64,000 nucleotides of DNA. Origin: CBDHFQ01 sp965262565 (GTDB lineage: Bacteria; Bacteroidota; Bacteroidia; J057). Both the position numbers and the translations under genes were made by a program. Shown piece by piece: positions 54,480-62,808 of this stretch. The stretch spans positions 1-64,000 of the forward strand of contig CBDHFQ010000004.1 of the NCBI GenBank assembly GCA_965262565.1. The letters are read 5' to 3'. The stretch's first letter is position 1. Every line of letters begins with the position of its first letter. Below the pieces are notes generated by a model. It did no database searches, was not told the origin of the DNA, and saw nothing but the letters and a program-made list of their open reading frames with translations.

Positions 54480-55983
54480 TTTTGTAGACAAATCGGATCA
54501 TAGGATATGTTAGAAGCAATTCCGGGTAGCGCTCCCTGTACTTTTTAATAAGGTGGTGCAGTTGTCCCGTATTTCTTCCATTTAACGCTGCTGCCGCTTT
54601 AGATTTATCTCCATTATACTGGGTAAGTGCATTCTCCACATAGCGCAATTCAAGTTTAGCCACCTCCTTATCCATATCATTCATATCCTCCTTAGAAGAT
54701 ATTTGAATTAGTTCCCTCGGTAAAGATGCTTCTGTAACTTTTTCAGTCATGTATAAAAATGCACCTGATTTGGCCCTTCCTTTGAACTGGGTACGATGTC
54801 GTTCAAAAGTGGTCTCAAGATGATGTAATAATTCGTTTTCATTATAGGGATAAGCGTATTGAAGAAAGAGAGGCAACACCTCTTGAAGCAACTTAGGCGG
54901 GTATTGTTTCCATTGCATCCACTCTTCGATGATATGCTTAATATCTTCTTTTCTGGTATATAGTGGGGGAATGTCAATGATAGGAAAATCAGAAATAAAT
55001 GCTGGGTCTATTATGTTTTCATCCAATAGTCGCTCTTTAGGCAGATTAGAACTGAATACAAATTGAATATCTAATCTGTTGGGATCATTGACTTTAAGAA
55101 AGTTACGCTTTGCCATAAGTAGTAGGAAGGCTGACTGAATTTTTCTACTAAGTCGTTCAAAATGAGGGACGTACAGAATATGTTTGTAAGCATCTCTAAG
55201 AAAATCGATCCCTTTCATCTGGGCCACATTTTCCCTCTTTTTTTTCTTCTTAGCGGTTTTTTGGGATGCACTATGATCAGTAATTTCTCGTTTAGCAAGT
55301 TTAGGTTGTCTTTCTGCGACCCCATTGAGTACTGCTAAAATGTCTGATTCGGTCCAATGAGATAAATCTGCGGTTTGAAGCTCTTTTTCAATTTGGCTGC
55401 TATGATGATGAAGAAAATGAACCCAATGATGTAACATCGCTCCTTCACCCCCCAGTAAAAGAAAAGATTGGCGAGATGTAGCCAATTGTTCCACCTTATC
55501 TTTTAGAAAATGTATCTCCTGGCTATTTCCCCAAATATGGCTATCCACCTCAGACTTAATCGTATCCTGTTGCAATTTGCGCTTAATTAAAGCATTGATC
55601 CTTTCGATGAAGGAATAATCGGTGAAATCCAGGGCTTCTTTCCATAGATAGGCATCTGCCATATAATTGCCAGCCGTTAATATATGGTCGATGTCTCTAT
55701 AGGCAGAAATCACCATAACAGGTAGCGATGGATATCGGCGCTTAATTTTTTTTATGTAATCCAGCCCTTTAAAGTCTGTATCTATGTTACCGTCATTTGG
55801 GCCATCGAGCTTAAGGTCCACCACCGCCAGGTCAATGGCATTTCGATTGAGTTTAGCACTGGCTTCCTGTAGGGTATGTGCTTGTTCCAGGTCATGTGCA
55901 TGAATAAACTTTTGGAATTTTTGGAACAACCAATCTTGATCATCGATGATTAGAATTTTGCTTCTTTTTTTTCGGTTTTTCAT
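54472..55983 (-). CDS. NtrC-like response regulator with degenerate AAA+ core
   Basis: Residues about 8-130 form a receiver domain with the acidic pair in ILIIDDQDW, the phospho-acceptor Asp in AVVDLKLDG, a Ser in MVISAYRD and Lys in LWKEAL, so phosphorylation looks possible. Residues about 150-400 align with sigma-54 activator AAA+ domains (IWGNSQEIHFLKDKVEQL, IPPLYTRKEDIKHIIEEW). But the Walker A GESGTGKE is replaced by GGEGAMLHH, no GAFTGA loop is present, and the Walker B DE is lost. The C-terminus keeps a Fis-like helix-turn-helix (YNGDKSKAAAALNGRN). It probably binds DNA or partners without sigma-54 ATPase activity. It overlaps the upstream gene by 44 bases. Confidence 0.85.
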   Translation of the reverse strand: MKNRKKRSKILIIDDQDWLFQKFQKFIHAHDLEQAHTLQEASAKLNRNAIDLAVVDLKLDGPNDGNIDTDFKGLDYIKKIKRRYPSLPVMVISAYRDIDHILTAGNYMADAYLWKEALDFTDYSFIERINALIKRKLQQDTIKSEVDSHIWGNSQEIHFLKDKVEQLATSRQSFLLLGGEGAMLHHWVHFLHHHSSQIEKELQTADLSHWTESDILAVLNGVAERQPKLAKREITDHSASQKTAKKKKKRENVAQMKGIDFLRDAYKHILYVPHFERLSRKIQSAFLLLMAKRNFLKVNDPNRLDIQFVFSSNLPKERLLDENIIDPAFISDFPIIDIPPLYTRKEDIKHIIEEWMQWKQYPPKLLQEVLPLFLQYAYPYNENELLHHLETTFERHRTQFKGRAKSGAFLYMTEKVTEASLPRELIQISSKEDMNDMDKEVAKLELRYVENALTQYNGDKSKAAAALNGRNTGQLHHLIKKYRERYPELLLTYPMIRFVYKIN

Positions 55984-56761
55984 AAGGCTCCATGTGATAG
56001 AATTGAGTAATGTAGCTTATTGTATGTTCTAGATAGTGAGTAATCAGGCGGCTTAATTTTTGATTGAGCCAGTCTTCTGGAGAGAATGCTGGGATAGCAT
56101 TGCTTATTTGTTGCTGAATAGCTGGCCATTCTGCCAGGAGAGGATATTGAGGCATAAATTTGAAATAACAATAGTTAAACTCCCAGATGTCGCTTGTTTG
56201 GATAAGTGCTTCTTCAATGGCTGACATAGCTTTATTTCTGGAAATAGGCTTGAAATCAACTTGCCCATGGGAGTTTTTATGTTGTAGAATAAACAGGTCT
56301 TCTTCCCATTCCAGTAGGGCGTTTCTCAGCTTGGTTAAGGCTGTTCTGAAGTTGTTATCTTTATGACTGGTGATCGCTCTGGTAATGATGTCTTTAGCCT
56401 CTTCGCAGGAGAAGGTAGGGTAATAAGGAGTATCTTCAGCAGGTTCCAGTTTTTCGATCAATGTATCCAAGGAATAAGTCGTGTGCAATTCCAGGGAAAC
56501 GCATTGCGTTCCTGAGGTAATGGTGTCACACATGAGACCGAGCTTTCCCTTGGGATTTTTGATATTAAAAAAAGTCTTCCACAATGATAGGAAGCTCACA
56601 TGTTTTCTATTGATGGAATATTTATCCCAAAGGAGGAGAACGGGTGCTTCTAGAAGGGAGGGATGAACCTCTGAAAAAACTTCAATGGTAGAAAATCGCG
56701 CTTCTAACCAAGGTTTCCATGTAGGTGCCGGAATGAGGGCTACAACGGATGAGCGTGGCAT
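55940..56761 (-). CDS. Unknown protein with possible pseudo-receiver domain
   Basis: I use the ATG at 56761 (MPRSSVVALIP). A TTG three codons upstream is less likely. The N-terminal 100 residues have a receiver-like beta/alpha rhythm (VVALIPAP, VLLLWDKYS, KLGLMCDT) with an Asp at the phospho-acceptor place but no acidic pair, suggesting a pseudo-receiver. The remaining 170 residues are mostly helical (ALTKLRNALLEWEEDLF), possibly a phosphotransfer-like or docking domain, and end in a lysine-rich tail. Its 3' end overlaps the response-regulator gene by 44 bases, so the two are probably translated together. I do not recognise a family. Confidence 0.65.
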   Translation of the reverse strand: MPRSSVVALIPAPTWKPWLEARFSTIEVFSEVHPSLLEAPVLLLWDKYSINRKHVSFLSLWKTFFNIKNPKGKLGLMCDTITSGTQCVSLELHTTYSLDTLIEKLEPAEDTPYYPTFSCEEAKDIITRAITSHKDNNFRTALTKLRNALLEWEEDLFILQHKNSHGQVDFKPISRNKAMSAIEEALIQTSDIWEFNYCYFKFMPQYPLLAEWPAIQQQISNAIPAFSPEDWLNQKLSRLITHYLEHTISYITQFYHMEPYEKPKKKKQNSNHR

Positions 56762-56902
56762 ACGTGTCAAGGATTTTGGTCAACAGTAAAGATAGTGTAT
56801 AAGGTATATATTATTTCATATACTATGAGTTTTGAGTGCTACCTATTGAATATCCTCTCTTGATCCATCGCTTGCTACGGCTCATTGGCACAATTAATCA
56901 GA

Positions 56903-57802
56903 CTACACCACTTCTTTAATTAAATTCTTCGCTAGCATCAAATTCGCTGGCGTAAAGTCTCCTCTGGCAATGGTCAGGATAACATTTCTAATATCTTCTA
57001 CTTTGGTGTCGTCTTTTTGAGCGATACAGCCAGCATACGTATAGGGTGCTGGGAGGTCCATATTATCAAGCTCATCTACAACTTTCACATTATTTTTCAA
57101 TTTTGCCATATAAGCGTGACCACGGAATTCTTTAAACTCCTGACAACCAGTAGAATCATAATTTGCGGCTATGTTAGATACGCGAATTTTTATAGATCCT
57201 TCATGTTCTTTTCCTACGCCTAACAGATAATTGCTTAAATGATCGTAAAAGTGGCGCAGTTTCTCCTGCCATCTGGTCCATGCATAATCCCACACTAAGG
57301 AGAATAATTCCGCATTGATCTGTTTTACCTCTCCTATTTCCTCTGCTACATCAATGCCGTAATCCCCTGTATTGTAGTCTAGTAAATGGTATACGACACT
57401 TTCTAAATTCAGGAAATGCTGATATGCCCATCCCTGTTCATAATGTTGTTTAGGTTCACTTCCCAGGTATTTACGATGGGAAAAGAATAATACCTGTTCA
57501 GCTTTTTGTAAGGTGGAGTGGGCGATAAATTCTGTAAGTTGTTCTTTTAATTCTATAATTCCTGCTCCGGTGTATTTAGATAAATCTGCCTTTAACCTCA
57601 AGATGCCATCATTTACAGTTTGTTCTTCTGGATGTTGAACCGGATCAATTAAAAAGCGCTCTTCAAATTGTTCTTTGAAAGTGGCCACGTCTTTTTCGGC
57701 ACTTTCACTTCGTACCAAATGAGGAAAGGAGGAGAGCAATTTCCGCTTCCATTTCCAATTGATAATGATGATTCTACGATATGGTTTGTTTTGATTATTC
57801 AT
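56903..57802 (-). CDS. Protein of unknown function (299 aa)
   Basis: A soluble-looking protein with a basic N-terminus (RRIIIINWKWKRKLL), a largely helical middle (FFSHRKYLGSEPKQHYEQG, FSLVWDYAWTRWQEKL) and no known motif. It is rich in aromatic residues (Trp, Tyr, His). It lies 45 bases after the 1221-residue protein gene and about 140 bases before the pseudo-receiver gene, so it is part of the same minus-strand set. No function can be proposed from sequence alone. Confidence 0.7.
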   Translation of the reverse strand: MNNQNKPYRRIIIINWKWKRKLLSSFPHLVRSESAEKDVATFKEQFEERFLIDPVQHPEEQTVNDGILRLKADLSKYTGAGIIELKEQLTEFIAHSTLQKAEQVLFFSHRKYLGSEPKQHYEQGWAYQHFLNLESVVYHLLDYNTGDYGIDVAEEIGEVKQINAELFSLVWDYAWTRWQEKLRHFYDHLSNYLLGVGKEHEGSIKIRVSNIAANYDSTGCQEFKEFRGHAYMAKLKNNVKVVDELDNMDLPAPYTYAGCIAQKDDTKVEDIRNVILTIARGDFTPANLMLAKNLIKEVV

Positions 57803-57847
57803 GTTATTGATCGCAACGAATGTTTGTAGTTTACAGGTTTGGGGAAG

Positions 57848-60800
57848 TTAGGAGCCAAAAAATACCTGGGATAAATTGTATTTTACTTGAAAGTCGTCTT
57901 TATGGGTTAAGCCATCTTCTATGGCATTGAGTAAATCTTCTATCGGTCTAAAAGTAATATTGGACACATTTAATTCTTTTACATTGTCCACCCACGCATC
58001 ATTTCCTCGTCCAGAAGTAATGACAAAAATAAAATTTGCTGGCAATCCATTTTCGTCAATGTGTTGGGTATAAAATTCTTTGATTTCAGTCGTAAAAAAG
58101 TCGGATAACCTATCTTCGCTATACCGTCTTCCTTCCTGGTCAATGATAGCTTCAATTAGGGAAAGGTGTATAACTAAAAAATTGGTCTGAGTTAACAAGC
58201 GTTTTCTTTTTTCGATATTTGTAAATAAATCTCCGTTTTCCGGGTAAATTTCCAGCCGAAGATAGGATTTGAATGTGTCGTATTTATTAAGAATTCCTTC
58301 TTCGCTTTGGGGTAATCTATCATGTAGTCGATTGTCGACCATCACTACTCTGGTCTGTATGATTTCGAGGAGTCTTAAAGGTTGGATATGGTTAGTGAAG
58401 TGGGCATCGCTAATGTCATCCTTTGTTTCATCATCTGAGTCATAGTTGTATTTGTTTTCATATAAATCCGTAATAAAGGAACAATGAGAGCGAATCCCTA
58501 AAGAGTTTTCGGTATTACTCAATGGAGAGTGAGAGGTTACAACGGGCATTAATTGGCTTAACACAGAGCTGAATGATGGATCTGATCTCTGTTGTTCTCT
58601 GAGTTGAGGGGTATTGAGGTAATAGACTTCTATTTGCGCTTCATCATGATGTTCCAACCAAGCGACGCCAAACCAACTTTTCTTTCTGGATGCACTGGTT
58701 CCTTTATACATGGCTTTCCGGAGTTTGATTCCTGTAATATTTTTGGTAAAAGGCAACCAGAAAGAAAGCCATTTTTTCATGGCATATTCGTACATCTCAT
58801 CGTATCTTCCTTCATTTTGCAGATTTAAGAGGTATGGATCTGTTTTGACAATGCGGATGACGCCTTGTTTTCTCAGTTGATCTCGGATCAGTTTAAATTC
58901 TCTATCCGAATGAGTAGAAACTGCTACGATTCGAAAGCGGGAGGAGTTATCGTGATGTTGAAAATTGTCTATGGTTTGGCCCGGTTTCAGGATGAGGCAA
59001 TCTTTAGCGATCCAAAGGTGAAAGTATTTTTTGACTAATCCAGTATGATTTGGAGCTTGAATGCGTTGTTGGTATTCTTGTTTTGCCTTTTGATATTTTT
59101 GTTGGCGCAATTTATGCAGAGCCTCTTTCACCTCAATATCATCTAAGAGATCATGTGATAAATGTTTTTTGTTGGCAAGCAAATCTTTTGGTAGATCATC
59201 AACAGTTGCTCTGGTTTGGGCATTATATATCGTATCGAAATGAATATCTTGCGGTTTGAATGGAGCGTTGCTTCTTTCTTCAGGAAGTTGGAAAGGCTCA
59301 CTGGTAGGGAAAATATAAGGATAGTAATGCTTTTTTGCCTTACGCCAATCTGGTTCATCCACACTGACAAAGGTATTATTCATCAACATAGCTGCACACA
59401 CTTTATCTTGAGAACTTCCCCCTAATCTCGGTTTTCCCGTTTTGTAGATAATGCGTTGTTTTAGTTGTTCGTAGTGTGCAGGAATAATCATATGCCCTCC
59501 TTCATTCATTAAAATTTGTTCATGATGGAGCCAGGTGCCTACTTTGTAGAGTTTCGCTTCTTTAGGCATTCGGTCGTTAGTGGTAGCTCTTTCAATAAAT
59601 TGGGCAGGTTGGATCGATATATAAAAATAGATCCCCGTTTTACGAATTTCTTTTAGGATGTGCTTGTAATGCTTTATGTTTCTAAGCGTATTTTCAAGAA
59701 TGGTATATAGCGCTTGTTGACCTACTATGCCATTAGGTAAAAATACAGGAGCTAAGTTTTCCAGTAGGTTGGTGATTTCTTCGAACTTTTCTCCAGGTCT
59801 GACGAAGGCGTAGCTGGAATATCTATCATTCTCCGGCTCTTCATGCATATTCGCTTCTGCAATCTTTCTATTTTCAGGATCGAAGCGTTCTTTTCGAATG
59901 ACATCCAGATTAATTTTGGCTAATTCTCCGCTAATTTGTTGGTTTCCTTCTTGGTCATAGACTTCAACGTAGAATCGAATGCGGTTAATTCCTTCTGAAT
60001 GGGCAATGGTTCCCAGGAAAAGGGGATTACCTACAAAATCTCTGACTAATAGGTCTGACCATTTAATAGTTAAGCCACTGAAGGTAATATCTCTGGAAAC
60101 GCCGCTCCAGAAAGCTGCTTTATCTCTGAGGGATTGAAAAAAGGGATAGAGGGCAAAGTCAATGGGGATGGGAAAGGCAGCAACATAATTATTATATCCA
60201 TGGTTATTTTTCAGGTCGCCTTTTTGATCATAAAATTTTAGGAAGGAGCTTTCCAGATTTTTGTCCATGTACCGAATGACATCGTTTAAAGAGGCGTAGT
60301 GATCTCTGTTGGCACTTTCGGATTTATTGATGGCTACTTGGAAAGGATCTTTTTTAGCAAAGCGGGCTAATTTTTTTCTGGAAATGTTGCGAGGGAATAG
60401 GAAATTAAGTTGGCGTTGGTCTTCCCCTACATCGAATCGCTCATCCATCAATTTAAAGCGATTTTCGAAATACCATTTTAATTCAACGAGGCAGTGTGCA
60501 CCGTAATTATGGGCAAATGAATCGACCAAGATAGATGAGACGGCTCTTCTAACGGTAGCTTCTCGCAATCGATCTGCAAACTTAGCCATGCGTGCAGCAT
60601 ATTTATTTTGTTGGCGATAGAAGTTGGGATAGCTAAGCGATTTCAGCAGAGGAATTTTTCTGGCTTTTTCTTCCATTCCTTCGAACACTGCATTGGTACT
60701 GATAGGACGCTCATAAAAGTTCATCATTCTGATTTGAACCGTGGTTCGTTCTAGGGCGTCTGTGGCTTCTCTTACGAGGTCTTCATAAGTGAAGGGTTGA

Positions 60801-61513
60801 TTAAGTCTGTGTTCAGCAGTTTCATTTTTATGTGCCAAATTTTCATCCTCACGATAGTATATAGCATATGCAACACCTACAAAATTGCACAGATGAAAAA
60901 TAGGAATAGGGCGAAAGTAAATATTGGAAATATCTAATTCTTGAATATTATTTAGATCAATTTTAGGGTTTCGCTGTGCAGACATACTTAAGATGGTTCG
61001 AGCCACCATAATGGTCTCCGCTAAGATGAACTGCTTTTCTGAATCATATTCGTTTTGCTCAAAACTATACTGAGAAGGTAGGTGGATCTTTACCTCGGTT
61101 TCTTTAAAATAGTTCTTTATTGATTTTTCTTTAAGTAGGTGAATATTGAGATGAGTAAAGTTTTTACTACGAAAGAGCCTGTATAATTCTGATGCGACAA
61201 AGTTAGTACGATTTAAGTCAATGGCTGTCCTTGATAAATATGACTTAACTTTTTGCCAGGTAGAATCTTTTGGGTCTAAAAAATATTCGTCATCTAACTT
61301 ATCTAAGTTGTCATAAGAAGCATTTGGCTCACCACTTTGCGGTTCATTGATCCAAATAGTGGTAAGTTTAATAAAACCTCTAGTTTCGAATCCTGTTAGA
61401 ACACTTAATTCTCTGATGAATATGTCGTAAAAGGCCTCAGTATCAAATTCGGAGATTTGATTCATAGCTTCTTTTCGTTCATCTAGAATGAAAACTGGAC
61501 TATTCGATTCCAT
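57848..61513 (-). CDS. Very large protein with histidine-kinase-like ATPase motifs
   Basis: The 1221-residue protein is soluble-looking (no clear membrane helix). Residues about 1-270 look like a GAF-type sensor ending in FRPIPIFHLCNFVGVAYAIY. A helical stretch near residue 335 contains SFAHNYGAHCLVELKW, which could be a dimerisation/His-phosphotransfer region. Near residue 604 ALYTILENTLRNIKHY fits the N-box of HATPase (GHKL) domains, and near 698 PRLGGSSQDKV is a G-box-like turn. The C-terminal 160 residues have a Rossmann-like rhythm (RVVMVDNRL, FLVIHLSL, FIFVITSGRGNDAW, VSNITFRPI), possibly receiver-related. The H-box to N-box distance is much longer than in ordinary kinases. I infer an atypical sensor kinase working with the nearby response regulator. 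Confidence 0.7.
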   Translation of the reverse strand: MESNSPVFILDERKEAMNQISEFDTEAFYDIFIRELSVLTGFETRGFIKLTTIWINEPQSGEPNASYDNLDKLDDEYFLDPKDSTWQKVKSYLSRTAIDLNRTNFVASELYRLFRSKNFTHLNIHLLKEKSIKNYFKETEVKIHLPSQYSFEQNEYDSEKQFILAETIMVARTILSMSAQRNPKIDLNNIQELDISNIYFRPIPIFHLCNFVGVAYAIYYREDENLAHKNETAEHRLNQPFTYEDLVREATDALERTTVQIRMMNFYERPISTNAVFEGMEEKARKIPLLKSLSYPNFYRQQNKYAARMAKFADRLREATVRRAVSSILVDSFAHNYGAHCLVELKWYFENRFKLMDERFDVGEDQRQLNFLFPRNISRKKLARFAKKDPFQVAINKSESANRDHYASLNDVIRYMDKNLESSFLKFYDQKGDLKNNHGYNNYVAAFPIPIDFALYPFFQSLRDKAAFWSGVSRDITFSGLTIKWSDLLVRDFVGNPLFLGTIAHSEGINRIRFYVEVYDQEGNQQISGELAKINLDVIRKERFDPENRKIAEANMHEEPENDRYSSYAFVRPGEKFEEITNLLENLAPVFLPNGIVGQQALYTILENTLRNIKHYKHILKEIRKTGIYFYISIQPAQFIERATTNDRMPKEAKLYKVGTWLHHEQILMNEGGHMIIPAHYEQLKQRIIYKTGKPRLGGSSQDKVCAAMLMNNTFVSVDEPDWRKAKKHYYPYIFPTSEPFQLPEERSNAPFKPQDIHFDTIYNAQTRATVDDLPKDLLANKKHLSHDLLDDIEVKEALHKLRQQKYQKAKQEYQQRIQAPNHTGLVKKYFHLWIAKDCLILKPGQTIDNFQHHDNSSRFRIVAVSTHSDREFKLIRDQLRKQGVIRIVKTDPYLLNLQNEGRYDEMYEYAMKKWLSFWLPFTKNITGIKLRKAMYKGTSASRKKSWFGVAWLEHHDEAQIEVYYLNTPQLREQQRSDPSFSSVLSQLMPVVTSHSPLSNTENSLGIRSHCSFITDLYENKYNYDSDDETKDDISDAHFTNHIQPLRLLEIIQTRVVMVDNRLHDRLPQSEEGILNKYDTFKSYLRLEIYPENGDLFTNIEKRKRLLTQTNFLVIHLSLIEAIIDQEGRRYSEDRLSDFFTTEIKEFYTQHIDENGLPANFIFVITSGRGNDAWVDNVKELNVSNITFRPIEDLLNAIEDGLTHKDDFQVKYNLSQVFFGS

Positions 61514-61727
61514 TATTGTATAAACTTACCTGGAGATTATTTGGGCCTCATGTATATCCAATATGGTCATAACAATTTCCTAACAAAACCATAAAAGAGA
61601 CATGCAAATAAGCTAATTCATTCTATTTGATAGGTAAAAGGATTATATAGATTTCTTAAGTATATGAAAATGAAAGGAATAAAGTAGGGGTAATTATAAA
61701 AAGTAAATTTTTTTCATCAAATATCAT

Positions 61728-62417
61728 TTAAAGTCCTAATGGGGCTAATGTTTTTAAGGACGGATGCGTCACTTTTTGAGAAGTAACATTTTTTAATGCA
61801 ATGTCATATGCCTTTGAAAGATTCATGATCAAATGGCTGTATACCTTTTTAATCATTTCATCTCCTTTCTCGAAAGTATTTCCATCATATACTAAATAAA
61901 TAATCCCTACTAATTCATCATGTTTATTTTCATTATTTTGATGAAAAATTGGAATAGGATAATAGAAACTTGATTTAGCCTGAAAATTATCAATAAGCAT
62001 GCTTAGCATTTCTTTCTCACTATTTATAAATTCTTTAATGTCAGGATGTGTATTGGAAAAATCAGTGCCTAAATAATGATCAATATTTTCTGGCTGTAAA
62101 GGACGTTGTCCTACGGAGAGTTCTTGATTTAAAATGAACTTAGCGTAAATTTGATAAATAGTAAATAAGCTAAAGATTGGATTGTTTAATTCTACAGGAG
62201 TTTTCTCTAATTTTTCTATAGGTTTTATGGATATGTTTCTTTGTTCCAAATGCTGCTTATCCTGGTCTGAAAAAGCATATTTCCATGAATAAGATGAATC
62301 AAAAATATTGTAATGTATAAATCCAAAGGTAGTGAGGATAGGGGTAGATCCAAAAATAGCTGGTAGGACAGTATGATCTAGCAAGCTCTTGAAGTGATTT
62401 GTGAGTGTATTACGCAT
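61728..62417 (-). CDS. GAF-like protein of unknown function (229 aa)
   Basis: The product resembles the N-terminal domain of the 1221-residue neighbour. In particular YYPIPIFHQNN followed by ELVGIIYLVYD aligns with YFRPIPIFH and FVGVAYAIYY there. This suggests a stand-alone copy of the same GAF-like sensor domain. The N-terminus (TPILTTFGFIHYNIF) also fits a GAF beta sheet. No catalytic or chromophore Cys motif is evident. A good -7 promoter element precedes it, and the large-kinase gene follows after 214 bases. Confidence 0.65.
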   Translation of the reverse strand: MRNTLTNHFKSLLDHTVLPAIFGSTPILTTFGFIHYNIFDSSYSWKYAFSDQDKQHLEQRNISIKPIEKLEKTPVELNNPIFSLFTIYQIYAKFILNQELSVGQRPLQPENIDHYLGTDFSNTHPDIKEFINSEKEMLSMLIDNFQAKSSFYYPIPIFHQNNENKHDELVGIIYLVYDGNTFEKGDEMIKKVYSHLIMNLSKAYDIALKNVTSQKVTHPSLKTLAPLGL

Positions 62418-62808
62418 TATTACAGTTCAATATGTTCATTTATTCGGACTGCAAAATTACGTCTTTTTTTGATAAGATAAAATATAAACTAAAAAAAATC
62501 AAAAAAATAAATAATTCAAATAATTATACTAAATGAATAATTGATTATTGAAAAAACAATATTAATATACTTAATGAAAAATCTTAGACTATGTCAACTT
62601 TCCAAATAGACAGATGCCTATTTTTGGCGATCTAATGCAGTCACCTCGGAAATATGGTTAAACTTAATGCCTTAGCATTATAAAAAAATAAGAAATATTA
62701 TTATTGAGTTGATAATCAGTTAAAAATGATATTCATTATTATTCAAACTGGATTTATTCGAGATCCTACTCATTTTTATACGGAACTCCCTTTATTATTT
62801 GACAGGAA
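62418..62808. other. A+T-rich intergenic region
   Basis: About 390 bases of very A+T-rich DNA separate the GAF-like gene from the isoprenoid-synthase-like gene. Besides the -7 element at 62452 it contains short inverted repeats (TAATGC...GCATTA near 62670; AATAATTGATTATT near 62538). None carries a T-run in an orientation that would end either gene. No coding frame is convincing. Confidence 0.45.
62452..62459 (-). promoter_or_regulatory. Candidate -7 promoter element (TAATTTTG)
   Basis: TAATTTTG on the minus strand matches TAnnTTTG exactly and lies 35-42 bases upstream of the GAF-like gene start. The predicted leader would be about 28 bases. No obvious -33 TTG is seen. This would make the GAF-like gene the first gene of the downstream set. 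Confidence 0.45.

Noticed and set aside
62663..62690. TAATGC/GCATTA hairpin as terminator
   Set aside because: Only six base pairs, and the neighbouring run is A on the plus strand in the wrong orientation to terminate the minus-strand gene.
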